In this document: positions 45,261 to 53,739 of the stretch, piece after piece | Numbering within the stretch: the first letter of the stretch is position 1 | Layout of the letters: every line of letters begins with the position of its first letter | NCBI GenBank assembly: GCA_026002935.1 | Contig: BPGH01000002.1 | Location: 1 to 64,000, forward strand | Length of the DNA stretch: 64,000 nucleotides | Reading direction: 5' to 3' | Source: Acidimicrobiia bacterium | GTDB taxonomy: Bacteria > Actinomycetota > Acidimicrobiia > IMCC26256 > PALSA-610 | Notes under the pieces: generated by a model | Seen by the model: only the letters and a program-made list of their open reading frames with translations | Databases searched by the model: none | Told to the model about the DNA's origin: nothing | Program-made: the position numbers and the translations under genes

Positions 45261-46304
45261 TCAGGCGGCCGACGGCGGGCGGTCGTGCCGGACCGCCCGG
45301 CTCGCGCGCTCGCCGACGTCCTCGAGCGCGCGGCGCAGGTGCTCGCGCTCCTCGGCCGGCAGCACGTGCAGGGTCGCGGCGGCCTTGCGCAGGTGCAGGC
45401 GCAGCGCGCCGACGTCGAGGTGGCCCTGGCGCAGCCGACGCGCCTGCTTCGCACGCTCGGGCGGCTCGCGCAGGTCACGCACGATCCGGAACCAGCTCAG
45501 CACCCGCAGCACCTGGTAGGTGACGTCGATCTCCCACCAGCGGAAGCCCTGCCGCGCGCACGCCGGGTAGTGGTGGTGGTTGTTGTGCCAGCCCTCGCCG
45601 AGCGTCACGAGCGCGACGAACACGTTGTTGCGGCTGGTGTCGGGCGTCGCGTAGCGGCGCCGGCCGAACACGTGCGCGGCCGAGTTGACGAGGAACGTGC
45701 CGTGCCACAGCAGCACCGTCGAGCCGAAGAACCCGATCACCAGCCCGGGCAGCCCCGCGACGAGGAACGACACGATGCCGAGCGCCCACGGCGCGATCCA
45801 GTCGTGCCGGTCGACGAACCGCAGTTCCGGATAGCGCGCGAACTCGGCGATGTCGTCGTGGTCGACGTCCTTGTGCATCGGCGAGAGCACCCACCCGACG
45901 TGGCTCCACCAGAAGCCGTGCAGCGGCGAGTGCGGATCGCGATCGGTGTCGGTGTAGCGGTGGTGGAGCCGGTGCGTGCCCGCCCACCACAGCGGACCCT
46001 TCTGCGCGGCCGAGCACCCGCCGAAGGCGAGCACGAACTGGAAGAGCCGGCTGGTGCGGAAGGCGCGGTGCGAGAAGTAGCGGTGGTAGCCCGCGGTGAT
46101 GAAGAAGACGCGCGTGAAGTAGAGGACCGCCGCCAGCACGAGCGCCTTCGCGGTCACGCCGACGAACACGGCGGTGAGCGGGATCAGGTGCGCGGCGAGG
46201 AACGGGATCGACGCGCGCCACTGCACGCGCCGGCACTCCGCCGGGGGGCCGCCGGGCGTCGCGGGGGGCTCGGGGCGGGGCGGGGCGTCGAGGACCGTCG
46301 TCAT
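45261..46304 (-). CDS. Acyl-CoA / fatty-acid delta-9-type desaturase
   Basis: A 347-residue membrane desaturase that introduces a double bond into fatty acyl chains using a di-iron centre. The three histidine boxes are present: HRYFSHR (HxxxxH), HRLHHR (HxxHH) and HNNHHH (HxxHH), in TRVFFITAGYHRYFSHRAFR, GTHRLHHRYTDTDRD and LGEGWHNNHHHYPACARQGF. Four hydrophobic segments fit the family. The start is ATG 46304. A perfect 18-bp palindrome 16 bases upstream is probably a repressor operator, suggesting control by a TetR regulator encoded elsewhere. The C-terminus is an extra helical tail. Confidence 0.92.
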   Translation of the reverse strand: MTTVLDAPPRPEPPATPGGPPAECRRVQWRASIPFLAAHLIPLTAVFVGVTAKALVLAAVLYFTRVFFITAGYHRYFSHRAFRTSRLFQFVLAFGGCSAAQKGPLWWAGTHRLHHRYTDTDRDPHSPLHGFWWSHVGWVLSPMHKDVDHDDIAEFARYPELRFVDRHDWIAPWALGIVSFLVAGLPGLVIGFFGSTVLLWHGTFLVNSAAHVFGRRRYATPDTSRNNVFVALVTLGEGWHNNHHHYPACARQGFRWWEIDVTYQVLRVLSWFRIVRDLREPPERAKQARRLRQGHLDVGALRLHLRKAAATLHVLPAEEREHLRRALEDVGERASRAVRHDRPPSAA

Positions 46305-46319
46305 CGACGCGACCGTACC

Positions 46320-46337
46320 CTACCTACCGGTAGGTAG
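46320..46337. promoter_or_regulatory. Candidate TetR-type operator upstream of the desaturase gene
   Basis: CTACCTACCGGTAGGTAG is a perfect 18-bp palindrome between the desaturase start (46304) and the 3' end of the OYE-like gene (46343). Its form, nested CTACC/GGTAG inverted repeats, is typical of TetR-family operators in actinobacterial lipid genes. It would overlap the promoter region of the desaturase gene. Confidence 0.65.
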
Positions 46338-46342
46338 TGGCA

Positions 46343-47563
46343 TCACCCCGCCGGACCCGGGCCGCCGGCCCCCGGCTGCGGCGTGTCGTCGGCCACCAGC
46401 ACGCAGCGGGTGCGCGTGTAGATCGTCGGCATGCACTTGTTGCAGTGCACGCACAGGGCCTCGTACGCGGCGTCCTTCTCGAACCGGCGCACGAGGTCGG
46501 GCTCGCGCAGCAGCGCCCGTCCGACCTGTACGAACGAGAACCCGTCGGCGAGCGCCGTGCGGACCGTGTCGAGGCGGTTCACGCCGCCCAGGTAGACGAG
46601 CGGCATCTTCAGCGCGGCGCGGAACTGCCGGGCGTAGGGCAGGAAGAAGCCCTCCTCGAACGGGTACGCCTTGAAGAAGCGGCCGCCGACGAGACGGAAC
46701 GGCGCGCGCAGCACGGGCGGGAACGCACCGGCCATCTCGGCGACCGGCGCCTCCCCCCGGAACAGGTACATGGGGTTCGAGAACGACGAGCCGCCGGTGA
46801 GGGTCAGCGCGTCGAGCGTGCCGTCGGCCTCGAGCATCCGTGCGAACTCGATGCTCTCGTCGAGCCACCAGCCGCCCGGCACACCGTCGGCCATGTTGAG
46901 CTTCGCCGTCACGGCGACCCGGTCACCGACCGCGTCGCGCACCGCCTGCACGACCTGGCGCGGGAACCGCGCCCGGTTGGCGAGGCTGCCGCCCCACTCG
47001 TCGGTGCGCCGGTTGAGCCGCGGCGACAGGAACGCCGCGAGCAGGTAGTCGTGCCCGAGGTGGATCTCGATCGCGTCGAAGCCGGCGTCGGCGAGCACGC
47101 GCGCACCCGACGCGAACAGGTCCGTCACGCGCCGGATGTCGTCCGCGGTGGCGGCCGCGGTCCGGCGCATCCCGAGCGGGCTGAACACGCGCGACGGCGC
47201 GAGCGCCGCCTGCTTCGTCCCCGCCGGGTTCGCGACCGGGCCCGAGTGGCCGATCTGCGCCGCGGCCGCGGCCCCCTCGGCGTGGATCGCCGCGGCGAGG
47301 CGCTCGAGCCCGGGCGCGACGCCGTCGCCGTCGAGGCAGATCTGGCGCCCGTCGGTGCTGCCCTCGCGCGTCACGGCGCAGTAGGCGACGGTGCTCATGC
47401 CCACCCCGCCGGCCGCGATCCGCCGGTGGAACTCGACCAGGTCGTCGGTCACGACGCGCCTCGGCGTCCGGCCCTCGAAGGTCGCCGACTTCACGATGCG
47501 GTTGCGCAGGCGGACCGGCCCCAGCTCCGCGGGCGAGAACGGGTCGACGGCACTCGGCGTCAT
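46343..47563 (-). CDS. NADH:flavin oxidoreductase (Old Yellow Enzyme / 2,4-dienoyl-CoA reductase-like barrel)
   Basis: A 406-residue FMN barrel of the OYE family: LGPVRLRNRIVKSATFEGRT, QIGHSGPVANPAGTKQAALA, GFDAIEIHLGHDYLLAAFLS and SPRLNRRTDEWGGSLANRAR (substrate-site HxxD/N region) and the phosphate loop LADGFSFVQVGRALLREPDL. The C-terminal CVHCNKCMPTIYTRTRC matches the cysteine pattern of the 4Fe-4S site in dienoyl-CoA reductase-type enzymes, but the second FAD/NAD domain of those is absent. The substrate is unknown, presumably an enone. ATG 47563 is divergent from the CoA-transferase gene. Confidence 0.88.
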   Translation of the reverse strand: MTPSAVDPFSPAELGPVRLRNRIVKSATFEGRTPRRVVTDDLVEFHRRIAAGGVGMSTVAYCAVTREGSTDGRQICLDGDGVAPGLERLAAAIHAEGAAAAAQIGHSGPVANPAGTKQAALAPSRVFSPLGMRRTAAATADDIRRVTDLFASGARVLADAGFDAIEIHLGHDYLLAAFLSPRLNRRTDEWGGSLANRARFPRQVVQAVRDAVGDRVAVTAKLNMADGVPGGWWLDESIEFARMLEADGTLDALTLTGGSSFSNPMYLFRGEAPVAEMAGAFPPVLRAPFRLVGGRFFKAYPFEEGFFLPYARQFRAALKMPLVYLGGVNRLDTVRTALADGFSFVQVGRALLREPDLVRRFEKDAAYEALCVHCNKCMPTIYTRTRCVLVADDTPQPGAGGPGPAG

Positions 47564-47620
47564 GCGCCGATCGTCGCGCGCCCGGCGGGGTCCCGCTAGC
47601 GCCCGCTAGCTTGCGCCGCC

Positions 47621-48856
47621 ATGGCAGACCGTCCCGCGCCGCTCGCCGGCCTGCGCGTCCTCGAGGTGTCGATGCTCGGACCGGGTGCGCTCACGACGCA
47701 CCTCGCCGACCTCGGCGCCGACGTCGTCAAGATCGAGCCGCCCCAGGGCGACTACGGCCGGAGGATGACCTGGCCGATCGTCGAGGGGGTCTCGCTGCTG
47801 TTCCTCCACATCAGCCGCGGCAAGAAGAGCCTCGCGCTCGACCTGCGCACCGACGCGGGCCGGGAGATCTTCCTCGAGCTCGCCCGCGACGCGGACGCGG
47901 TGGTCGAGGGGATGCGCCCGGGCGGCCTCGACCGGCGCGGCCTCGGCTTCGAGGAGTTGCGCAAGGTCAACCCGCGCATCGTGTTCGTGACGATCTCCGG
48001 CTACGGGGCCACCGGCCCCTACCGCGACCTGCCGAGCCACGGGATCGCGTACGACGCGTGGGCCGGCATCGTGCAGCCGGCCGTCGACGCCGACGGGTTC
48101 CCCTACATCCCCGAGCACCCGTCGGTCGGCATCCACGCGGGGCCGCTGTTCGGCGCGCTCGGCCTCCTCGCCGGCGTGCTGCGCGCGCGCGAGACCGGCG
48201 AGGGCTGCTGCCTCGAGATCGCGCAGTCCGACGCGGCGGCCGCGATGGACTGGCTGCGCAGCGAGACGTGGAAGGCCTACGAGCGGCCCGAGTCGGAGGT
48301 GACCGGTAACGAGGCCGACGGGTTCGAGCGCCGCGCGCCGGGCACGGCGGGCATGGAGGGCGGCGTCCGGTACCAGTTCTACGAGAGCGCGGACGGCCAC
48401 GTGCTGTTCATGGCCTCCGAGCGGGAGTTCTGGAAGAACTTCTGCGAGGGGGTGGGGCGCCCCGACCTGTTCGAGCGCTGGCCCGGCTCGCAGTACGCCG
48501 ACCACGCGCGGGGCAACACCGAGCTACGGGCGATCCTGCGCGACATCTTCGCGACGCGCACCACGGCCGAGTGGGTCGCGTTCGGCCTCGAGCACAACAC
48601 GCCGATCGCACCCGCGAACACACCGAAGACGCTGCCGTCCGACCCGCAGTTCCAGGACCGGCTGCCGTGGCTGCCGGCGTCGCGGCTCGGGGCCGACATG
48701 CTCCCGATCCCGATCAAGTTCGCCGGCGAGGAACTGCCCGTCCCCACGCGCGCGCCCGACGTCGGCGCGCACACGGAGGAGGTGTTGCGCCGCCTGCTCG
48801 GCTGGGACGACGCGCGGATCGCCGCCGCACGGGAGGCGGGCGCGTTCGGCCGCTGA
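47621..48856 (+). CDS. CoA transferase family III (CaiB/BaiF-like)
   Basis: A 411-residue class III CoA transferase. The N-terminal signature is LAGLRVLEVSMLGPGALTTH with LADLGADVVKIEPPQGDYGR, then LALDLRTDAGREIFLELARD and VNPRIVFVTISGYGATGPYR. These enzymes form interlocked dimers and pass CoA between carboxylic acids through an Asp-anhydride intermediate. The substrate pair is not predictable. ATG 47621 lies 57 bases from the divergent OYE-like gene, and the two may serve one degradative pathway. It is convergent with the SpoIIE-type gene. Confidence 0.9.
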   Translation: MADRPAPLAGLRVLEVSMLGPGALTTHLADLGADVVKIEPPQGDYGRRMTWPIVEGVSLLFLHISRGKKSLALDLRTDAGREIFLELARDADAVVEGMRPGGLDRRGLGFEELRKVNPRIVFVTISGYGATGPYRDLPSHGIAYDAWAGIVQPAVDADGFPYIPEHPSVGIHAGPLFGALGLLAGVLRARETGEGCCLEIAQSDAAAAMDWLRSETWKAYERPESEVTGNEADGFERRAPGTAGMEGGVRYQFYESADGHVLFMASEREFWKNFCEGVGRPDLFERWPGSQYADHARGNTELRAILRDIFATRTTAEWVAFGLEHNTPIAPANTPKTLPSDPQFQDRLPWLPASRLGADMLPIPIKFAGEELPVPTRAPDVGAHTEEVLRRLLGWDDARIAAAREAGAFGR

Positions 48857-48874
48857 CCGGGCCCGCCGCCGGGC

Positions 48875-51385
48875 TCATCGCGCGATCTCGAAGCGGACGG
48901 TCGTGCCCCGCGGGCCGGTCTCGACGGCGGCGGACCGGCTCAGCTGCTCGACCATCATCAGCCCGCGCCCGCGCGCCCGCTCGGCGCGCGCGGTTGCGGG
49001 GCGCGTCCCGCGCCAGCGCCCGCCGTCGCGGACCTCGACCACGACCGCGTCCGGGCGTGCCCGGGCACCGACGTACACGCCCGTGCCCCCGTGCTCGATC
49101 CCGTTGACCACGACCTCGTTGACCGCCAGCACGGCGTCGGCGCACACCTCCGGCCCGACCCCCTGCGCGCCGAGCCAGGCCGTCAGGTCGGCGCGCAGGG
49201 CGCGCACCCGCGACACGTCGGCCGAGACGCGCCGGTCCCACACGATCCCGCCGTCGGGCCGCTGCACGGCGAGCAGGGCGACGTCGTCCATCGGTGCGTG
49301 GCCGCCGGCGAGCTCCCGCACCACGCGGTCGGCGACCGCGTGCAGGTCGCCGGCGGCGCGCCCGAAGACCGCCGCGAGCTCACCGAGCCGCTCGTCGATC
49401 CCCGCGTCGCGGCGCTCGACGAGACCGTCGGTCACGAGCAGCAGCGAGCACCCGGGGACAAACGGCACCGTCGCCTGGTGGTAGCCGGGGTCGAGGTATG
49501 CCCCGACCGGGGGGCCCGGGCGCGCCGCGAGCACGCGCGCGCGGTCGCCGTGGCGCACGACGGGCGGCAGATGGCCCGCGCTCGCGAACACGAGCGTCTC
49601 GGCGACCGGATCGACGACCGCGACGAGCGCGGTCGCCATGACCGGCGGCGAGACGCCGTGCGCCGCGACGTTGAGCTGCTCCAGCACCCGTGCCGGTTCG
49701 AGGCCCTCGCGGGCGCACATCTCGATGACGTTGCGCAGCCGCCCCATGCCGGCCGCGGCCGAGACGCCGTGGCCGGCGACGTCGCCGATCGACACGACGA
49801 CACGCCCGTCGGGGAGCACCAGCGCGTCGTACCAGTCGCCGCCGACCTGCAGCTCCGAAGCGCCCGCGAGGTACCGCACGGCCAGGTCGCAGGTGACGGG
49901 CGCGGGCAGCCGCTCCGGGAGGAGCGCGTGCTGCAGCACCTCGGCGGTCAGGCGCTCCCGCTCGTAGCGGATCGCGTCCGACATCCACGCGCCGACGCGC
50001 CACGCCACCTCGCGGGCGAGCGCGACGTCCTCGGTGCCGTAACGGCGGCCCGAGGCGGCGAACCCGAGCGCCAGCGCGCCGAAGGGGCCGTCGTCGCCCG
50101 CGAGCGGGACGCACAGCAGGGACCGCACCGCGCAGGACCCCGCGACCCGCAGCTCGCCCGGGGCCGGGTCCGCGCCCGGCCGCGTCGGCGCGACCGGGTC
50201 GACGAGCACGACCGACCCGGTGCGCACGGCCCGCACCGGCGGCGGGCCGTCTCCGCCGTCGAGCCGGTGGGTCTCGGGCGGCGCGGCCCGCGCCGCGGCG
50301 CGCGCGGCGGGATCGGGGTGGTGGAAGACCTCCATGCGCAGCTCGTCGTCGTGCGCGAGGTACACGGCACACACGTCGGCCAGCGCGGGGACGAGCAGGG
50401 CGGGGAGCCGGTCGAGGCGCGCCCGCACGTCGAGCTCGACGCCCGCGAGCTCACCGACCGCCGCGAGCATCTCCAGACGCGCGCGCGACCGGTCCGACTC
50501 GGCGGTCAGGCGCGCGTGCTCCAGCAACTGCGCGAGCCGCACCGCGAGCTCCTGCGCGAGCAACAGGTCGCGCTGGTCGTAGCGGCGGCCCGACGCGGCC
50601 GTGAAGCCGAGCGTGAGGATGCCGAGCGTGCACGGCCCCACGACCAGCGGCGCGACCAGGGCGCTGCGCGCCCCGTGCTCGTGCCACAGCCGCGCCCGGG
50701 CTTCGTCACCGACCCACGCCGCGACGGTGGCCGCGTCGACGTGGGGAACGAGGCGGGGACGCCCGGCGAGCCGCTCGAGCACCGCGGCCTCCCGGCCGGT
50801 CGGGAACAGGGGCGTCGCGGACGCGCGCAACGCCGCCTCGACCTCCGGTTCGCGGTGGACGAGCACGACCCCGCCCGGGTCGGCCAGCCCGATCGCGCAC
50901 ACGTCGGCGAGGGCGGGCACGAACACGCGCCCGATCCGTTCGAGGGCCGCGTGCAGGTCGTCGCCGGGCCGCGCGAGCACGTCGGTGACCGCCATGAAGA
51001 ACCGCACCACCTGCACGAGGTTGCGGTGGTCGGTGACCTCCACGATCACCGCACCGACGCCGAACGGGGGCCCGTCCCCCGTCGGGAAGTACGTGCCCTG
51101 CCAGTGGCGCGCCCGGCCCCCCGCCGCGAGCGGGCGCGCGGAGTCGGTGCGGGAGACGGTCGCGCCGCGGTCGCGGACCTCGACCAGGGTGGGCTCGAGC
51201 CGCGACCACAGGCGCGGCGCCACCTGCGCGACGTGGCGGCCGGCGAAGGTGTCGGGCGGCCGGCCGGTCGCCGCGGCGAGCACGTCGGACACCGCCCGGA
51301 ACCGCAGGCCCGCGTCGAGGAACACGATCCCGACCGGCGCGTGCCGCAACAGCGACCGCAGCTCGCTCGACCAGTCGGCCGCCAT
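48875..51385 (-). CDS. Multi-sensor PP2C phosphatase: PAS-GAF-GAF-SpoIIE-HATPase regulator of a SigF-type switch
   Basis: An 836-residue cytosolic regulator. N-terminal PAS (about 5-120: LLRHAPVGIVFLDAGLRFRA), two GAF domains (about 140-300 and 315-485), PP2C/SpoIIE phosphatase (about 500-690) with metal ligands in LQVGGDWYDALVLPDGR, SIGDVAGHGVSAAAGM, LLLVTDGLVERRD and PMDDVALLAV, and an HATPase_c kinase-like domain at the end (N-box NEVVVNGIEHG, VRDGGRW, GRGLMMVEQLSRS). Phosphatase and kinase in one chain could set phosphorylation of a STAS antagonist such as the one at 56.0 kb. A SigF-type promoter motif 260 bases upstream supports this link. ATG 51385. Confidence 0.9.
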   Translation of the reverse strand: MAADWSSELRSLLRHAPVGIVFLDAGLRFRAVSDVLAAATGRPPDTFAGRHVAQVAPRLWSRLEPTLVEVRDRGATVSRTDSARPLAAGGRARHWQGTYFPTGDGPPFGVGAVIVEVTDHRNLVQVVRFFMAVTDVLARPGDDLHAALERIGRVFVPALADVCAIGLADPGGVVLVHREPEVEAALRASATPLFPTGREAAVLERLAGRPRLVPHVDAATVAAWVGDEARARLWHEHGARSALVAPLVVGPCTLGILTLGFTAASGRRYDQRDLLLAQELAVRLAQLLEHARLTAESDRSRARLEMLAAVGELAGVELDVRARLDRLPALLVPALADVCAVYLAHDDELRMEVFHHPDPAARAAARAAPPETHRLDGGDGPPPVRAVRTGSVVLVDPVAPTRPGADPAPGELRVAGSCAVRSLLCVPLAGDDGPFGALALGFAASGRRYGTEDVALAREVAWRVGAWMSDAIRYERERLTAEVLQHALLPERLPAPVTCDLAVRYLAGASELQVGGDWYDALVLPDGRVVVSIGDVAGHGVSAAAGMGRLRNVIEMCAREGLEPARVLEQLNVAAHGVSPPVMATALVAVVDPVAETLVFASAGHLPPVVRHGDRARVLAARPGPPVGAYLDPGYHQATVPFVPGCSLLLVTDGLVERRDAGIDERLGELAAVFGRAAGDLHAVADRVVRELAGGHAPMDDVALLAVQRPDGGIVWDRRVSADVSRVRALRADLTAWLGAQGVGPEVCADAVLAVNEVVVNGIEHGGTGVYVGARARPDAVVVEVRDGGRWRGTRPATARAERARGRGLMMVEQLSRSAAVETGPRGTTVRFEIAR

Positions 51386-51728
51386 CGGCCGCCACGCTAG
51401 GCGGGGAGCGGCGACGCGCCGCGGGACGCCGTCGGCCACCACCGGGACGCCCGCCGGGAACGGGTGCGCGGGTTCCGGGCCACCTGGTCGCCTCCCGCCG
51501 CGCGTGCGCGACTCGCGTCGTTCGGTGCGGATCGGTGCGCCGGCGGGGACGCCGGGGCCGGGCGGCATTCCCCGACGCCCCCGTACCGGTGCTCCAGGGG
51601 CCCGAGCCGCCGTGCGGGACGGCGTCCCGGGCCCACGCGCCGCGCTACCCGCCGTGTCCCGGCTCCAAACGCGCGCCCGCAGGGCGCGCCGCCGGTGGTG
51701 CCCCGGAGCCGCTCGGTACCGTGGCGTG
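51386..51728. other. Intergenic region between the SpoIIE-type gene and the DNA ligase gene
   Basis: 343 GC-rich bases between divergent starts. The only supported element is the SigF-type promoter motif at 51645-51670 reading towards the SpoIIE gene. No small gene is convincing. Confidence 0.5.
51645..51670 (-). promoter_or_regulatory. SigF/SigB-type promoter of the SpoIIE-HATPase gene
   Basis: On the minus strand GTTTGG (51670-51665), 14 bases, then GGGTAG (51650-51645). This fits the SigB/SigF consensus GTTT-N-GGGTA with the same 14-base spacer as the three sites near the sigma gene. The predicted leader is about 250 bases, long but possible. Confidence 0.7.
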
Positions 51729-52715
51729 GTGACACGCGCCGGGCCGCCGGAGGGGCTGGCGCCGATGACCGCGACCCTCGGCACCACCCCGCCCCGGGGC
51801 GAGGGGTGGGCGTTCGAGCTGAAGTGGGACGGCATCCGCGGCCTCGCGTACGTCGTCGGCGGCGACGTACGCGTCCTCACGCGCAACGGCAACGACGTGA
51901 CCCGCCGCTACCCGGAGCTCGAGGGTCTCGGGGCCGCCCTCGCCGGCCACGACGCGGTGCTCGACGGCGAGATCGTCGCGTTCGACGAATCGGGCCGCCC
52001 CAGCTTCGAGCGGCTGCAACGCCGCATGCACGTCTCCGACCCGGCCGCGATCGGCCGCCTGCGGGTCGAGGTGCCCGTCGTGTACGTCCTGTTCGACCTG
52101 CTGTGGCTCGACGGACGCCTCCTCGTGGACGAGCCCTATCGGGAACGGCGCGCGCTCCTCTCGTCGCTCGCGCTCGACGGCCCGTCGTGGCGCACACCGC
52201 CGTACGAGGCGGGCGACGGGCACACGACGATCGCGCTGAGCGAGCGGTACGGGCTCGAGGGGTACGTCGCGAAGCGGCTCGACAGCCCCTACGAACCGGG
52301 ACGCCGGTCGCGCGCCTGGGTCAAGGTCAAGCGCCGGCACCGCCAGGAGCTCGTCGTCGGCGGCTGGCTCCCGGGTGAGGGGGCGCGGCACGGGACCGTC
52401 GGCTCGCTGCTCGTCGGCTACCACGAGCCCGACGCCGACGGCGCGGTCCGGCTCCGGTACGCGGGCCGGGTGGGCAGCGGCCTCCGGCAGGCCGACCTGC
52501 GCGAGCTGTCGCGGCTGTTCGAACGGTGTGCCCGCGACACGAGCCCGTTCGGCGCCGGCACGCCGCCGAAGGGCGCCCGCTGGGTCGAGCCGGTGCTGGT
52601 CGTCGAGGTCGAGTTCGCGCACTGGACCGCGTCGGGCGGCATCCGCGCGCCGGTGTTCGTCGGCTACCGCACCGACAAGCCGCCCGAGGAGGTCGTGCGC
52701 GAGGAGCCAGCCTGA
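51729..52715 (+). CDS. ATP-dependent DNA ligase (LigC/LigD-ligase-like)
   Basis: A 328-residue ligase with only nucleotidyltransferase and OB domains. The adenylated lysine is in AFELKWDGIRGLAY (motif I KWDGIR), followed by VLDGEIVAFDESGRPSFERL (motif III region), YVLFDLLWLDGR, EGYVAKRLDSPYEPGRRS (motif IV) and WVKVKRRHRQELVVGGWLPG (motif V). Such small ligases act in repair, often in LigC/Ku pathways; no Ku or polymerase gene is in the window. The start is GTG 51729, just before the conserved N-terminus PPEGLAPMTATLG. Its last 52 bases overlap the convergent DUF72 gene. Confidence 0.92.
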   Translation: MTRAGPPEGLAPMTATLGTTPPRGEGWAFELKWDGIRGLAYVVGGDVRVLTRNGNDVTRRYPELEGLGAALAGHDAVLDGEIVAFDESGRPSFERLQRRMHVSDPAAIGRLRVEVPVVYVLFDLLWLDGRLLVDEPYRERRALLSSLALDGPSWRTPPYEAGDGHTTIALSERYGLEGYVAKRLDSPYEPGRRSRAWVKVKRRHRQELVVGGWLPGEGARHGTVGSLLVGYHEPDADGAVRLRYAGRVGSGLRQADLRELSRLFERCARDTSPFGAGTPPKGARWVEPVLVVEVEFAHWTASGGIRAPVFVGYRTDKPPEEVVREEPA

Positions 52716-53485
52716 CCGACCCGGACCTCCGCGGCGGCCGGGACCGCCGACGTGCGCATCCCCGCCCGGGCCGCCGCGTGCGCGAAGCGGATCGCGTCGC
52801 GCAGCGCGCACGCCCCGGCGTCGTTGTTGAAGTAGGCGTAACCGTCGGCGCCGGGGCCGTAGAGGTCGCGCAGGCGCTGCGCCCAGGCCGCGAGCGCCCG
52901 CCGCCCGTAGCACGACGTGGGCGAACCCGTCCCGTGATGGAAGCGCACGTAGGCCCAGCCCGCCGTGCGCCACAGCGGCGTCACCGGCCGTGAGCCGCGG
53001 TCCGCGAGGCACAGTGCGGCGCCGTGTGCGCGGAGCACGGCGTGCACCTCGTCGCACCACCACGACGGGTGCCGCGGCTCGACGGCGACGCGCACCCGGC
53101 CCCCGAAGGCGGCGAGCGTCTCGTCGAGCCGGTCGGGCGCGACCCGCAGGTCGGGGGGCAGCTGCAGCAGCACCGGGCCGAGCCGGTCGCCGAGGTGGCG
53201 GGCGCGCTCGAGGAGCAGCGCGACGGGGCCGGCCGGGTCGCGCAGGCGCCGCACGTGGGTGAGGAAACGGCTGGCCTTGAGCGCGAACACGAACCCGGGC
53301 GGGGTCCGCGCGCGCCAACGCTCGAACGTCACGGCGTCCGGCAGCCGGTAGAACGTGTTGTTCACCTCGACCGTCCCGAAGCGCGACGCGTAGTGGTCGA
53401 GCCACCCGGCGAGCGGGACCGCCGGCGGGTAGAAGCGGCGCCGCCAGTGGGCGTACTGCCATCCGGAGGTCCCGACGCGCAGCAC
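52664..53485 (-). CDS. DUF72 (YecE-like) TIM-barrel protein
   Basis: A 273-residue DUF72 protein. Conserved segments are RVGTSGWQYAHWRRRFYPP, FGTVEVNNTFYRLPDAVTFE, FVFALKASRFLTHVRRL, GPVLLQLPPDLRVAPDRL and AVEPRHPSWWCDEVHAVLRA, then YFNNDAGACALRDAIRFA (the conserved YFNND). The biochemical role of the family is unknown; structural folds suggest a TIM barrel. The start is GTG 53485. Its 3' end overlaps the DNA ligase gene by 52 bases, an unusually deep convergent overlap; the overlapping tail (QAGSSRTTSSGGLSVR) is poorly conserved-looking. Confidence 0.9.
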   Translation of the reverse strand: MLRVGTSGWQYAHWRRRFYPPAVPLAGWLDHYASRFGTVEVNNTFYRLPDAVTFERWRARTPPGFVFALKASRFLTHVRRLRDPAGPVALLLERARHLGDRLGPVLLQLPPDLRVAPDRLDETLAAFGGRVRVAVEPRHPSWWCDEVHAVLRAHGAALCLADRGSRPVTPLWRTAGWAYVRFHHGTGSPTSCYGRRALAAWAQRLRDLYGPGADGYAYFNNDAGACALRDAIRFAHAAARAGMRTSAVPAAAEVRVGQAGSSRTTSSGGLSVR

Positions 53486-53739
53486 CGCTTCACGCCGGAC
53501 GGGCGCCACCGGGCGGGGCGATCCGGGGGGTCGGGTGCACGGGCGCTCCCTTCGCCGGCGGGCCGGACATCCCGCGGCCGGGACCCGGGCCCGCAGGGCC
53601 GCGCGGGGGGACGACGCTAGCGCCGGCGCGTGCCGCCGGGGCGCGGGGAACGGACCGCGCGGCACGGGTAGCGTCCCGGGAGCATGCACGCGCCCCCGCC
53701 GGGCCCCGGCACGAAGCCCGTCACGCGGCGACGGCGGCG

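Noticed and set aside
44141-45478. Minus-strand open frame running from the desaturase tail into the helicase 3' end
   Set aside because: It crosses the inverted repeat and the non-coding flank and is antisense to the helicase tail; no recognisable domain.
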